NCBI GenBank assembly: GCA_964347975.1
Contig: CAYGAY010000005.1
Location: 62,001-126,000, forward strand
DNA length: 64,000 nucleotides
Direction of reading: 5' to 3'
Source of the DNA: Bin87 sp964347975
Lineage (GTDB): Bacteria; Chloroflexota; Dehalococcoidia; Lucifugimonadales; UBA3495
Shown: piece by piece, positions 29,478 through 38,416 of the stretch
How the letters are laid out: every line of letters begins with the position of its first letter
How positions within the stretch are numbered: the stretch's first letter is position 1
Translations under genes and position numbers: made by a program
Notes under the pieces: generated by a model
Seen by the model: only the letters and a program-made list of their open reading frames with translations
Databases searched by the model: none
What the model was told of the DNA's origin: nothing

Positions 29478-31577
29478 ATGCCCGATTATCATCCGTCTTC
29501 CGAAGGCAATTCGTCAACTGTTCGTGTTATCCGTGAAGGCCGCCAACTGGCGCTGGACAATCTGGCCCGTTTCCCACCGGCGGGACACAGCATCAAAATA
29601 GATCGTGACTTTCCGGAACAATTCGTTGACAATCTTTCACGTCAAGAGGTGTTTAACAAGCATCTCTTTCGCCCCAATACCTACCTCCATAAATGGTGGG
29701 CGCGGCGCTGTGGCTCCACGTTTCGGGCCATACTGAAGCAGTTTGCGCCTGACGCCGACCACAGTGATTATTACGCGCCAGGCGGACTTGAAGGCAAAAT
29801 CGTCCTTGACCCGATGATGGGCGGTGGCACAACCCTCCACGAGGCCATTCGCCTGGGGGCAAACGTCATTGGGGCAGACATTGACCCCATCCCAATCATC
29901 CAGGCCCGGGCCTCCCTCACCCAGGCCGCGCTGACGGACTTGCACGATGCCTTCAAGCGGTTCTACTCCGACCTGTACGCCCGCTTGGGTCATTACTTTC
30001 AGACTGAATGTCCAACCTGCGAAGCAATGACTGACATCCAGTATTCCCTGCACGGATCACGTAAAAAGTGCGCCTGTCGCAATGTCGTTCAAATCGACCA
30101 GTACGATTTGCGCCACGAGGGCGAGCGGATAATCAGCATTGACCCGCACAGTCGGGAGATTTCCGACCGCCACGATAACGAGGGCTACGCCGGTGGAACT
30201 CCAAGCCTGATTGCCAAAAGCGACAAGCGCTGTCCGACGTGTGGCCATCAATATGGCGAATTGCTTGAGTTGCCTTTTTATGCCCGTTATGCCCCGGTAG
30301 CGATTGTCGGCTTTTGCCGGCAGCACGGCAGTTTCTTTCGTTCTCCCGGAGAAACCGACCTGTCCCGTATCAGGCAGGCTGATGAGCAGCGGCGCCGGCT
30401 GGACTTCGGGCCGTTGTCGGACTTTGCCGTAAAGGACGGCCCAAAATCCGGCGACCTGCTGCGCCATAATATCCGCTCGTACCTGGATGTATTTTCATCC
30501 CGCCAATTGCTGTACCTGCATCACGCAATACAACAGTTACACGAATACACTGGCATTGACAAACTCGTTCTGGGAACTCTGGTGTCCACTTCCCTGGAAT
30601 TCAACTCAATGCTCTGCGGTTACAAGGGCTGGTACAAACGACGCCCCGGCGCCATCAGGCATACCTTCGCTTTGCACGCCTATTCATTCCAATACACGGC
30701 ATTGGAGAATAATCCGGTCAACCCGCGCAAGGCGTCTGGGAACCTGCAACTGCTCTTTCATGACCGGATTGAGCGGGGGCGCAAGTGGGCGGCCCTGCCT
30801 GTTGAAAGATGGATTGACGAAAACGGCAAAAGGGAATTGGTCAAGATCCCGGGAGAAACGGATGCCGGCGTTGAGGCATTCAACCAGGCTGAGCTTGCAG
30901 ACGGACAACGCCGGTTCTGGCTTATCCAAGGCGATTCGCAGAATGTGCCAGTTGACAGCCACTCTATAGATATGGTCGTAACCGACCCTCCCTACTACGA
31001 TAGCGTACAGTACGGCGACTTGGCCACCTTTTTCCGAGTGTGGCTTACGCGGCTGCTGCCGGGCGAAGCGGAGTGGAACTACGACGAAACCCGCAGCGCC
31101 GTTGCGCCCAACGCGACCGAGGGCGCCAAAAACTTTATGACCGCGCTCACCGGCATATTTGCCGAGTGCCGGCGCGTGCTGAAGCAGGATAGCGGGCGTA
31201 TGGTCTTCACGTTTCACCATTGGGACCCGGGCGCATGGGCGGAACTCACCATAGCGCTCAAAAGCGCCGGCTTCCGGCTGATGAACGCTTACGTCGTGTA
31301 TTCCGAGCATCCCATCTCGGTGCATATCCGCAACCTGAAGTCAATCCGGCACGACAGCGTGCTGGTTTTAGCAACTGACGGCAATACGCCGCCGATACCA
31401 TGGACGGAATTGACAGATATTGACACTGCGGACAGCGAAACGTTCTGCCGGCAATGTGGCGCAGCGCTGGGCTGGCTGCTGGACGGAGAATTAGAGCCGT
31501 CCGAAATACGCGCCGTCTGGGAAAGTATTATTGGAGCGAGTCAGGGAGTAGATCATAACCGGAGTCCTATAGATTAG
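29478..31577 (+). CDS. Zinc-ribbon-containing DNA adenine methylase (DUF1156-like)
   Basis: From the ATG at 29478 the protein has 699 residues. Motif I DPMMGGGTTLHEAIRLGA starts at residue 111, motif IV DPPYYDSVQYGDL at residue 503, giving an order and spacing like DUF1156-type large adenine methylases. Between them are CPTC/CAC, CPTCGHQYG and near the C-terminus FCRQCG, which look like zinc ribbons. NTYLHKWWARR near residue 65 is typical of the family. The gene converges on the XcyI-type endonuclease and their 3' ends overlap by 11 bases. DUF1156 methylases are often partnered by DUF499 ATPases in defence loci, and none is seen here. It could be a stand-alone modifying enzyme. Confidence 0.8.
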   Translation: MPDYHPSSEGNSSTVRVIREGRQLALDNLARFPPAGHSIKIDRDFPEQFVDNLSRQEVFNKHLFRPNTYLHKWWARRCGSTFRAILKQFAPDADHSDYYAPGGLEGKIVLDPMMGGGTTLHEAIRLGANVIGADIDPIPIIQARASLTQAALTDLHDAFKRFYSDLYARLGHYFQTECPTCEAMTDIQYSLHGSRKKCACRNVVQIDQYDLRHEGERIISIDPHSREISDRHDNEGYAGGTPSLIAKSDKRCPTCGHQYGELLELPFYARYAPVAIVGFCRQHGSFFRSPGETDLSRIRQADEQRRRLDFGPLSDFAVKDGPKSGDLLRHNIRSYLDVFSSRQLLYLHHAIQQLHEYTGIDKLVLGTLVSTSLEFNSMLCGYKGWYKRRPGAIRHTFALHAYSFQYTALENNPVNPRKASGNLQLLFHDRIERGRKWAALPVERWIDENGKRELVKIPGETDAGVEAFNQAELADGQRRFWLIQGDSQNVPVDSHSIDMVVTDPPYYDSVQYGDLATFFRVWLTRLLPGEAEWNYDETRSAVAPNATEGAKNFMTALTGIFAECRRVLKQDSGRMVFTFHHWDPGAWAELTIALKSAGFRLMNAYVVYSEHPISVHIRNLKSIRHDSVLVLATDGNTPPIPWTELTDIDTADSETFCRQCGAALGWLLDGELEPSEIRAVWESIIGASQGVDHNRSPID

Positions 31578-32562
31578 GAGTAGTCACCCGCAGAGTGTGA
31601 TTGAAAATCTCATCAAAAAATTCGGCTTGACGAGTTTCACTTGACAATAATTCTACCAGCAAAAAATCCTTTTCAAACAACCTGCTCTGGTCAAGACGCC
31701 GCCGCATCTCCGTAGTGATTACGCCGGCGACCAGAAAGTTTTTGCAACGCCGATTGACTTCTATCGCCGCTTGAGCCGATTTTTCGGCTGCCCCCAACCT
31801 TTCCAATGCTCCCGCCGGGTCAATCCCGCCTTTGATTTCAATAGTGGCCTCAAGAGAATCGCCCCGACGAAATGCAACATCGGGTTCAGAACTGAACGCC
31901 ATTGTAAAGTCATCCCGTAGTGTGTATTCGCCATTGGCCGGGGCAACCGGCAGTGCATCGGCGTCCGGGTATGCCGGCGCAATTAGTATTTCGTTTTCAA
32001 AGAGATGTTGCAGCAACATACGCCGAATCCGCTGTTCAGGGAGCCGGCCAATCGTATTGCGCATCGAGCCGTCAAAAGTTATACCCAGCGAGGCAATTAT
32101 ATTGCGATAGCCGTTTTCCAGCGTCCAAGTGTTGGTGTTTTCTATGGTTGACGAAATCACGCTGTTATACAGGCCAGCAACTTGCCCGGCCGCTGCCTCC
32201 GCCACTCGCGGTTTTCGCTGCCTTTCGTCCGGGACAATCTCCCAGTTGACGACTGAGCGCGCCTGATTCTGTACTTCCTTGAGGGACAATCCGCTGAGGC
32301 CACGATAGTACAGAGAAACGAAAGGTTCCTCTACCAGCATATCGGGGTGGCAAAACACGCTGACCGGATTCAGATGCAGGTTGCGCACGTGCTCCCACGC
32401 GCCTTGGGAAATCAAGTATGACTCAACAGGCGCGGCAAAGCCGAACCGGCTGCCCAAAGACGCCACCGCCTGGCGCGCCCGCAAGTCCAGCCGCCTTTGC
32501 AGGCCGCCGGTTAAATTCTGTGAACGCAGTTGGCTGAGTAGCCGGCGATAATCGCTGCTCAT
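31567..32562 (-). CDS. XcyI-family type II restriction endonuclease
   Basis: A 331-residue protein matching the XcyI family. The PD-(D/E)XK core is visible as PDVAFRRGD at residues 227-235 and EATIEIKGG with Glu242 and Lys244. NWEIVPDERQRKPRVAE and the preceding helical part fit the family. The ATG at 32562 lies inside the methylase stop (ATGA), so both are coupled. XcyI cuts CCCGGG, so a similar target is possible, but specificity can drift. Confidence 0.8.
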   Translation of the reverse strand: MSSDYRRLLSQLRSQNLTGGLQRRLDLRARQAVASLGSRFGFAAPVESYLISQGAWEHVRNLHLNPVSVFCHPDMLVEEPFVSLYYRGLSGLSLKEVQNQARSVVNWEIVPDERQRKPRVAEAAAGQVAGLYNSVISSTIENTNTWTLENGYRNIIASLGITFDGSMRNTIGRLPEQRIRRMLLQHLFENEILIAPAYPDADALPVAPANGEYTLRDDFTMAFSSEPDVAFRRGDSLEATIEIKGGIDPAGALERLGAAEKSAQAAIEVNRRCKNFLVAGVITTEMRRRLDQSRLFEKDFLLVELLSSETRQAEFFDEIFNHTLRVTTPNL

Positions 32563-33989
32563 CTCCGCACCCACCAATAGACGCACTTCCGCAGTTCCTT
32601 GCGGCCAAAGCGCCCCATCTGCTGGCTGGCGTTGCCCTTGCCCCGGGCCAGCGTCCAGATTGCTTTGGCATAAAACCCGCACTGCTCGGCCAAATCGGAC
32701 AGTATCAAGTCCACCGGCACTTCCTCGCCGTGATACTGCACGTTGTCGTTCACCATAAACACTGACGCCCCGGGCCGGCAAACCCGCGATAATTCGGAGA
32801 TAATCACCGACATCTCCATAAAATAATTCCGCACCAACCGTATCACGTGCGGGTTAGGCAGCTCGCCTCGCTGATTGGCCCCCTCCAATGCGTCCGTTAT
32901 TTCCGCAATCGCCGGGTGACCGTCAAACAAGGTCAGCGCATCGCCGTGTGCGTCGGCAAGTTGTTCCCGCTTGGAACGGTTTTCTACGGTGGCTGACAGC
33001 AAACGCTGGCGCAGCGCGCTGATGCCCTGGTTATCGTAGCCCAGCCAAGCCAGTTCCAGCGCGTAGGTGCGAGTGTAGTCGTAGCGATTGGCATAGGGCG
33101 GCGAGGTGATTACGGTGTCAACGGAATCAGTGGGCAATTCCGGTAGGGCATCGTAACAGGAACTTTCAATAATCCGTACATCGTCAGCTACGCAATGTCC
33201 GGCCAGCGTCGGCAAGTCCGCGACGATGCTGTCAATGCTGTTGCGCAGGGACGCATCGTAGGGGAGTACGCGCCGTTTTTCCATTCTGGCCTTGAGTTGC
33301 CGTCCGGAGCGATGATCCCAGCGCAGGTACTGGCCGTCTTTGCTGGTCCAACTGGCATCTTCCAGCGCTGCCATCGCTGCCAGGGCGAGCAGTTCGGTTT
33401 CCGGCATTATTTCAGTCCGTCGCAGCCAGTTGCGAGCGGCGGCAATCGCAACCTCGCCGTCCGGAGGGAATGCCTTTTCAGTGATGCGAATGTGGGGAAA
33501 CCAATCCGCCGCCGGCGCATCTACTGCTGTTGCGACGTGTTTCAGAAAAGCCAGCGCCTGCCGCTCAAAACTCGGCTGGTCGATGTCGGCAGCGGTCAGC
33601 AGGGCATTAGCGACGTTAACGCCTACCGGCAGAATCTCGATGCCAATTCCCTGCCATCCAGCCCTAGCCGCCGCAATCGGCGCAATGCCCGTGCCGGCGA
33701 ACGGGTCGAGCAGTTGCCCCCGGTTTCCCACAAAACCCAGCAGGTAGCGCGCCAGCGCCGCGCCAAATCCCTCCTTGAACTTGAACCACCGAAACCCCGG
33801 AGCGTGCTTGTTGGATTGCCAGGAAACCAGCGAGCGCGACAGGTCGGGATTGACAGTGATGCGGTCGGCAAAGCGCGCCAGCAACTTATCTCGCTGGTAC
33901 ATCGCCGCATTATTGCCGGCGGAATCGTTGGCAGAGAACTCCGGCAATGGACCGGAACCCGTCATGGCGTCAAAGTACAAAATTGTCAT
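32559..33989 (-). CDS. Type II DNA methyltransferase, probably N4-cytosine
   Basis: A 476-residue methylase with motif I LLDPFAGTGIAPIAA in the N-terminal third and motif IV TSPPYANRYDY in the middle. SPPY is typical of N4-cytosine methylases such as M.XcyI and M.Cfr9I. The stop overlaps the endonuclease start by four bases. It is the protective partner of the XcyI-like nuclease. The order methylase then endonuclease favours early protection. Confidence 0.85.
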   Translation of the reverse strand: MTILYFDAMTGSGPLPEFSANDSAGNNAAMYQRDKLLARFADRITVNPDLSRSLVSWQSNKHAPGFRWFKFKEGFGAALARYLLGFVGNRGQLLDPFAGTGIAPIAAARAGWQGIGIEILPVGVNVANALLTAADIDQPSFERQALAFLKHVATAVDAPAADWFPHIRITEKAFPPDGEVAIAAARNWLRRTEIMPETELLALAAMAALEDASWTSKDGQYLRWDHRSGRQLKARMEKRRVLPYDASLRNSIDSIVADLPTLAGHCVADDVRIIESSCYDALPELPTDSVDTVITSPPYANRYDYTRTYALELAWLGYDNQGISALRQRLLSATVENRSKREQLADAHGDALTLFDGHPAIAEITDALEGANQRGELPNPHVIRLVRNYFMEMSVIISELSRVCRPGASVFMVNDNVQYHGEEVPVDLILSDLAEQCGFYAKAIWTLARGKGNASQQMGRFGRKELRKCVYWWVRR

Positions 33990-34164
33990 AACGCTTACCG
34001 ATGATATTGCTTGTTTTCGTCCGTTATTCGACTATTTGACGGTGCCCAAGTTTCGCCCGCCGCCGCGCCGCGCGTCAACCCTGTAACTGTCAGTATGTTA
34101 CACTGCGTTCACTATATCCAACGCTCACATCACCCACCCTCGCCCCCACCCCAGGAGGTCCATT

Positions 34165-34827
34165 ATGCCCAGCAAGAAGCGCGGCACCGGCTTGATGATA
34201 GTCTGGTGCGAAGTCCCCGCCGACGTGGAGGAAGAATTCAATCAGTGGTACAACACCGAGCACCTACAGGAGTTGCTGTCGGTGCCCGGCGTGCTGAACG
34301 CCGCCCGCTACGAGGCCACCAGCAGCGGCCCCAAGCACCTGGCGATGTACGAACTGGAATCCGCCGACGTGATCAACACCGACGCCTTCAAGAACCGCCC
34401 GCCCACCCCCTGGGGGCAGAAGGTCGGCCCCCGGGCGGTTGCGACTACCCTCATCAACAACGTGTACACGATGATCCATCCCACCGACCTGTCCGACGTC
34501 CTGGCCAACGCCGATATGTCGCCAGCTTTGCAGATCGGGCGCATGGACGTGCCGGTGGACAGTGACGACGAGTGGAACAACTGGTACTCCACCGTGTACG
34601 TTCCCAACTACGAGAAGGTCCCCGGCTGCATTCGCGGCCGGCGCTGGAAGGCCGTGCGGGGCGAGCCGGCCTACGCCACGGTGTACGAGTTGGCTGACCC
34701 GCAGGTGTCCTCCACCCCGGCCTGGCTGGAGCAGCGGGAAGCCCATCCCGACAACGGCCGGATGCGGGAAGTGATGACCCACGCCCCCGGCTCGCCGGGC
34801 ATCTGGCGCAAGACCTTCCAGCCGTAA
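34165..34827 (+). CDS. Two-domain dimeric alpha/beta-barrel protein (EthD/DUF4286-like), unknown
   Basis: A 220-residue soluble protein built from two similar ferredoxin-like repeats. The first has WCEVPADVEEEFNQWYNTEH, the second RMDVPVDSDDEWNNWYSTVY. Both continue with a VPG(V/C) turn and an RxxRW/ARYEA strand. This is the pattern of dimeric alpha/beta-barrel proteins, seen in degradation enzymes and stress proteins. AGGAGG lies upstream of the ATG. No partner gene points to a function. Confidence 0.65.
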   Translation: MPSKKRGTGLMIVWCEVPADVEEEFNQWYNTEHLQELLSVPGVLNAARYEATSSGPKHLAMYELESADVINTDAFKNRPPTPWGQKVGPRAVATTLINNVYTMIHPTDLSDVLANADMSPALQIGRMDVPVDSDDEWNNWYSTVYVPNYEKVPGCIRGRRWKAVRGEPAYATVYELADPQVSSTPAWLEQREAHPDNGRMREVMTHAPGSPGIWRKTFQP

Positions 34828-34859
34828 CGCCTTGCCGAAGAACCAATGGCGTACAATAT

Positions 34860-34883
34860 AGGGGCGAATGGTTATTCGCCCCT
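34860..34883 (+). repeat. Perfect 10-bp hairpin, dispersed-type repeat
   Basis: AGGGGCGAAT and ATTCGCCCCT are perfect arms around a GGTT loop. A related near-palindrome lies at 38346-38370. The hairpin lacks a T-run, so it is not a classic terminator. Confidence 0.6.
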
Positions 34884-34911
34884 ACGCTATTTCAATACGG
34901 TCAGGTCACCA

Positions 34912-35484
34912 ATGCCCGGTCACGTCATAAAAAAACTGCTCGCGTTGACGCTGCTGCCGCTGCTGACCGCTTCCTGGTTCTTCCCGCAATTGGTCGCGGC
35001 TCAGGACATAGTTGGCGAAGGGACGCGCCGCGCCGAATCCCTGACCGGCCCGTACACCGTTGTGGTGGACGCCCAGATGCTCCCGTCGCTACAGTCCACG
35101 CAGTTCTTCATCCGCGTGACCGAAACCGCCACGGGAGCGCCGGCGGACGACGTCACGGTCACCATCCTGACTACCTGGAGCGGCGGCGACGAAACCGGCG
35201 AAAACGTCGCCCTCAGCCCCAATATCCCCGGCTTCTATGCTGCGACCCTCACCTTTGAGCCGGGCCGCTGGGAAACGACCGTGCTGATCGAACCGCCCGG
35301 TGGCGGCTCTTACGGCGCAGACGGTTTCGTTTTCGAGATCCCGGAGCCTTCCCGCAACCCGGAAGCCGGTTTCGTTTTTCTCGGCGTATCGGTAGTCCTG
35401 ATCGCCGGCGCCGGATATCTGGTGTGGCGTGCACGCCAGGCGCAAAGGGCACGAAACGCCGGATCTGAGGAGACGGCGATATGA
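34912..35484 (+). CDS. Secreted membrane-anchored FixH/YtkA-like protein, linked to ctaG
   Basis: From the ATG at 34912 the protein has 190 residues: a signal peptide (VIKKLLALTLLPLLTASWFF... VAAQ), an immunoglobulin-like YtkA/FixH-type domain (about 35-145; FFIRVTETATGAPADDVTV, GFYAATLTFEPGRWETTV), and a C-terminal transmembrane helix (VFLGVSVVLIAGAGYLVW). Proteins of this type accompany oxidase or copper-handling genes. It overlaps ctaG by ATGA, which supports that role. No His/Met-rich copper site is obvious. Confidence 0.7.
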   Translation: MPGHVIKKLLALTLLPLLTASWFFPQLVAAQDIVGEGTRRAESLTGPYTVVVDAQMLPSLQSTQFFIRVTETATGAPADDVTVTILTTWSGGDETGENVALSPNIPGFYAATLTFEPGRWETTVLIEPPGGGSYGADGFVFEIPEPSRNPEAGFVFLGVSVVLIAGAGYLVWRARQAQRARNAGSEETAI

Positions 35485-36488
35485 ACGTCGCGGCATCAAT
35501 CCATCTGTGCCGTTGGACGGTTGGCGCTTCGTTAGGCGGGCTGGCCGCCCTGGCCCTGGGCATCGGCGTGGCGTCGGCCCACCAGGGCATACCGCCGGGC
35601 CAGACGCCGGCGACGGCTTGGGGATTCGTCACCAATCCCGTTCCCAGCCTGTTCCTGCTGGCGGCGGTGTACTTCTACATCAACGGGCTGAACAACTGGC
35701 CCAACAAGACGCACCCCATCAACATCTGGCAGAAAACCAGTTTCTTCGCCGGTATCCTGGTCCTTTTCCTCGCCTTGCAATCTCCCATGGAGCCGCTGGC
35801 GGAGCACTATTTCTCCATCCACCAGATCCAGCACCTGCTGGTCCGCATGGTGGGGCCGCTGCTGCTCCTGCTGGGCGCGCCGCTGACGCCCATGCTGCGG
35901 GGGATGCCGCCGTGGTTGCGTCAAAATGTGATACGCCGGATCGTTCGCCAGCCGGCCGCCCGGTGGGTGTATGGCAAAATCACCAACCCGATATTCACGG
36001 TGGTAACGTTTCTCGCCCTCCTGTACTTCTGGCAAGCGCCGGGTCCCCACGACCTGGCGGTGCATAACGATTGGGTGCACGAACTGATGCACGGGACGAT
36101 GCTGATCAGCGGGTTCCTCTTCTGGTGGATTGTGATCGACCCCAAACCCCATCGTTCGCGCCTTCACTACGGCCTGCGAGTGCTGTATCTGGGCCTCATC
36201 GTGCTGCCCAACACCCTGCTGGGCGCGGCCATCGTCTTCCAGGAAGAATTGATCTATTCCGCCTACCAGGAACTCCCTCGTCCCTGGGAAGGCTTTTCGC
36301 ACCAGTCCGACCAAATTTTAGGCGGGCTGATGCTATGGGTGCCGGGAGACATGATGAGCATAATCGCGGCCGGCATCGTGATGTTCATGTGGTACCAGCG
36401 GGAGATGGCCGAAAACCCCAACCCGCCGCTGCCGGCTCCGTCGGAGCCGGCGGGGGAGGATGACGGCGGCGGGGATACACGCCGGTAA
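35481..36488 (+). CDS. Cytochrome c oxidase assembly protein, CtaG (caa3 type) family
   Basis: A 335-residue membrane protein with about seven hydrophobic segments. Family hallmarks are PSLFLLAAVYFYINGL, EPLAEHYFSIHQIQHLLV, GAPLTPMLRG, VHNDWVHELMHGTMLISG and the conserved HQSDQILGGLMLWVPGDM. CtaG-type proteins help insert copper into cytochrome oxidases in Gram-positive bacteria and relatives. The first 30 residues look like a signal peptide or extra helix. It is coupled to the preceding secreted protein by an ATGA overlap. Confidence 0.88.
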   Translation: MNVAASIHLCRWTVGASLGGLAALALGIGVASAHQGIPPGQTPATAWGFVTNPVPSLFLLAAVYFYINGLNNWPNKTHPINIWQKTSFFAGILVLFLALQSPMEPLAEHYFSIHQIQHLLVRMVGPLLLLLGAPLTPMLRGMPPWLRQNVIRRIVRQPAARWVYGKITNPIFTVVTFLALLYFWQAPGPHDLAVHNDWVHELMHGTMLISGFLFWWIVIDPKPHRSRLHYGLRVLYLGLIVLPNTLLGAAIVFQEELIYSAYQELPRPWEGFSHQSDQILGGLMLWVPGDMMSIIAAGIVMFMWYQREMAENPNPPLPAPSEPAGEDDGGGDTRR

Positions 36489-36501
36489 CCTCAATACGCT
36501 G

Positions 36502-36765
36502 ATGCAATTCACCGAACACTTCCAACAGAGGCGTCGCCAACGGGAACCGTACATTGAAAACCATTGGTGCGAATCGGTTATCAACAATCCGGTTATGCGG
36601 GAAACGCAACCTGATGGACGAGTCAGATTCTGGGGTCTCATTCCCTGGCCCGACGCGGAACATCCGCATTGCCTGCGGGTTGTCACGCTCGCTGATGAGC
36701 AAACTATAATGACCGCATTTATTGATTCCGGTTTCCAACGTCGCTTGAGGAGGAGCCAGCAATGA
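36502..36765 (+). CDS. Small DUF4258-like protein, possible toxin
   Basis: An 87-residue protein (MQFTEHFQQRRRQREPYIE...) with the pattern HWCESVINNPVMRETQPDGR, then LRVVTLADEQTI and a DSGF end. This resembles a small family (DUF4258/BrnT-like) that is regularly encoded next to DUF2283 proteins. It starts 13 bases after ctaG and overlaps the DUF2283 gene by ATGA. A toxin role is suggested by context only. Confidence 0.55.
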   Translation: MQFTEHFQQRRRQREPYIENHWCESVINNPVMRETQPDGRVRFWGLIPWPDAEHPHCLRVVTLADEQTIMTAFIDSGFQRRLRRSQQ

Positions 36766-37124
36766 AATTCGACTATTACTCTGAAACCGACAGCGGCTAT
36801 CTCCGGCTCTCCGACGACCCGGCTACCGAAACTTACGAAATTCTGGATGGCGTGAACGCAGACTTCAACGCCGACGGCGCGCTGGTTGGCATTGAAATTG
36901 AGCGCGTAGCCCCGCCGGGAAAGCGGGCCGATGCGGCCAAGCACATTCGTATCGTCGCCGACGCCGCAATGGCCGCCGGCTTTGCCGCCAGCCGCGCCTA
37001 TCTTGCGGAACGCGGCAAGGGCAAGACCCATGAGGAGGCCAGGCGGGCCGCCACCGCTACCGCTATCGACGCCAGTATTGATGACGCGAGCCGGCAACTC
37101 CGGTCAGAATGCCATCCGCATTGA
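36762..37124 (+). CDS. DUF2283 family protein, possible antitoxin partner
   Basis: The N-terminal part (MKFDYYSETDSGYLRLSDDP, EILDGVNADFNADGALVGIE) is a clear DUF2283 domain. Most DUF2283 proteins stop at about 70 residues, whereas this one continues with an Ala-rich helical extension to 120 residues (AAMAAGFAASRAYLAERGKG). It is translationally coupled to the upstream DUF4258-like gene. Confidence 0.75.
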   Translation: MKFDYYSETDSGYLRLSDDPATETYEILDGVNADFNADGALVGIEIERVAPPGKRADAAKHIRIVADAAMAAGFAASRAYLAERGKGKTHEEARRAATATAIDASIDDASRQLRSECHPH

Positions 37125-37195
37125 CCGCCGCCGCCGGCGAATTGTAGGATGTTGGCCCGTTTGCATCCTGATTCCAACGTGCTGACTGGTGATTT

Positions 37196-38314
37196 ATGAC
37201 TACAAGCAACGGGCCTCGCCCTGAACCCCTCTTTGACTGGTTTATTCCCATTGACGGCGACGGCGACCGGGCCGGCACGCTGCGGGCGCAACGGCCGCCT
37301 ACGTTCGACTACCTCCGCAAGGTGGCCCAAACCGCCGAGGATTGCGGATTTTATTCCATGCTCATCCCCACGCGGTTCGCCAACGGTCTGTTCGCCGAGG
37401 ACGCGCCCCTGGCCGAAACTTGGACCACGGCCACGGCCCTGGCGGCGGTCACGTCGCGCATCCGTTTCCTGGTCGCAGTCCGGCCCGGCTTCATCACCCT
37501 GGGCCTGTTCGCACAGATGGCGGCGGCATTCCACGAGATTTCCGGCGGGCGGCTGGATATCAACATCGTCCCCGGTGGCATCCAGAACGATTTTGAACGC
37601 CTTGGAGAAGTCAGCGACCACGCCACCCGCTACGAGCGCGCCGAGGAGTTTATCGAGGCCTGCCGCGCCCTGTGGCAGCGACCCCAGCCCGTGAGCTACG
37701 CCGGCGATTTCTACCGGCTGGCGGAAGCCTACTGCGCTCCGGCCCCAGGGGATGACGCGCCGCGTTTCTACCTGGGCGGCGCCTCGCCCCGCGCCCTCGG
37801 CCTGTCAGCCCGCCAGGCCGACGTCCATTTGGGCTGGATAGAGCCGGTGGAAGACACGGCCCAACGCATCGCCGACCTGCGCGAGCAGAGCGACGCCACC
37901 GGGCGTCCGGTGAAGTTGGGGCTCCGCACCCATCTGGTCATCCGAAATAACGAAGAGGAGGCGTGGGCCTCCGCCCGCGGCCTCATTGCCGACGCTGCCC
38001 CGGAGGTCAAGGCGCAGCGCCAATCCGCCATCGCCGGCACTCCCATGGTGGGCCAGCAGGCCCAGGCGCGGGAGGCCGCAGACCATCGCCTCGCCCGACA
38101 CCTGTGGAACGGGTTGTCGGAGGTGCGGGTCAACTGCAGCAGCGCCCTGGTAGGTACGCCCGATCAGGTGGCTGACGAACTGCTGGCCTACTGGCGTCTG
38201 GGCATCGACGAATTCATTCTGAGCGGTTTCCCCCACGTGGAAGAATGCCACCGCGCCGCCGACGAGTTGCTGCCCCGGGTGCGAGAGCGCATTGCCGCGG
38301 AGCAGACCGGGTGA
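37196..38314 (+). CDS. LLM-class flavin-dependent oxidoreductase (SsuD-like monooxygenase)
   Basis: A 372-residue TIM-barrel flavoprotein of the luciferase-like monooxygenase class, closest in pattern to alkanesulfonate monooxygenase. It shows FDWFIPIDGDG at the start, AEDCGFYSMLIP, LVAVRPGFITLGLFAQMAAA, SGGRLDINIVPGG and near the end the strand RLGIDEFILSGFPHVEE. It would use reduced FMN made by a reductase, and a flavin reductase-like gene is at 1.05 kb. Substrate could be a sulfonate or another organic compound. Confidence 0.9.
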   Translation: MTTSNGPRPEPLFDWFIPIDGDGDRAGTLRAQRPPTFDYLRKVAQTAEDCGFYSMLIPTRFANGLFAEDAPLAETWTTATALAAVTSRIRFLVAVRPGFITLGLFAQMAAAFHEISGGRLDINIVPGGIQNDFERLGEVSDHATRYERAEEFIEACRALWQRPQPVSYAGDFYRLAEAYCAPAPGDDAPRFYLGGASPRALGLSARQADVHLGWIEPVEDTAQRIADLREQSDATGRPVKLGLRTHLVIRNNEEEAWASARGLIADAAPEVKAQRQSAIAGTPMVGQQAQAREAADHRLARHLWNGLSEVRVNCSSALVGTPDQVADELLAYWRLGIDEFILSGFPHVEECHRAADELLPRVRERIAAEQTG

Positions 38315-38345
38315 TCTACCGGGGCAATCGGTTGTGTCGGCATGT

Positions 38346-38370
38346 AGGGGCGGGTTTCAAACCTTCCCCT
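38346..38370 (+). repeat. Near-palindromic dispersed-type repeat
   Basis: AGGGG and CCCCT flank GGTTTCAAACC in an imperfect 25-bp palindrome. It resembles the hairpin at 34860. It lies upstream of the first giant FtsX gene. Confidence 0.45.
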
Positions 38371-38416
38371 GGACCCGCCGGCGATGGCAAGCCGCTCGCC
38401 GGGGCAGCGTGACGTG

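Noticed and set aside
34860..34883. Rho-independent terminator for the gene ending at 34827
   Set aside because: The stem is perfect, but no T-run follows on either strand; it is better seen as a repeat.
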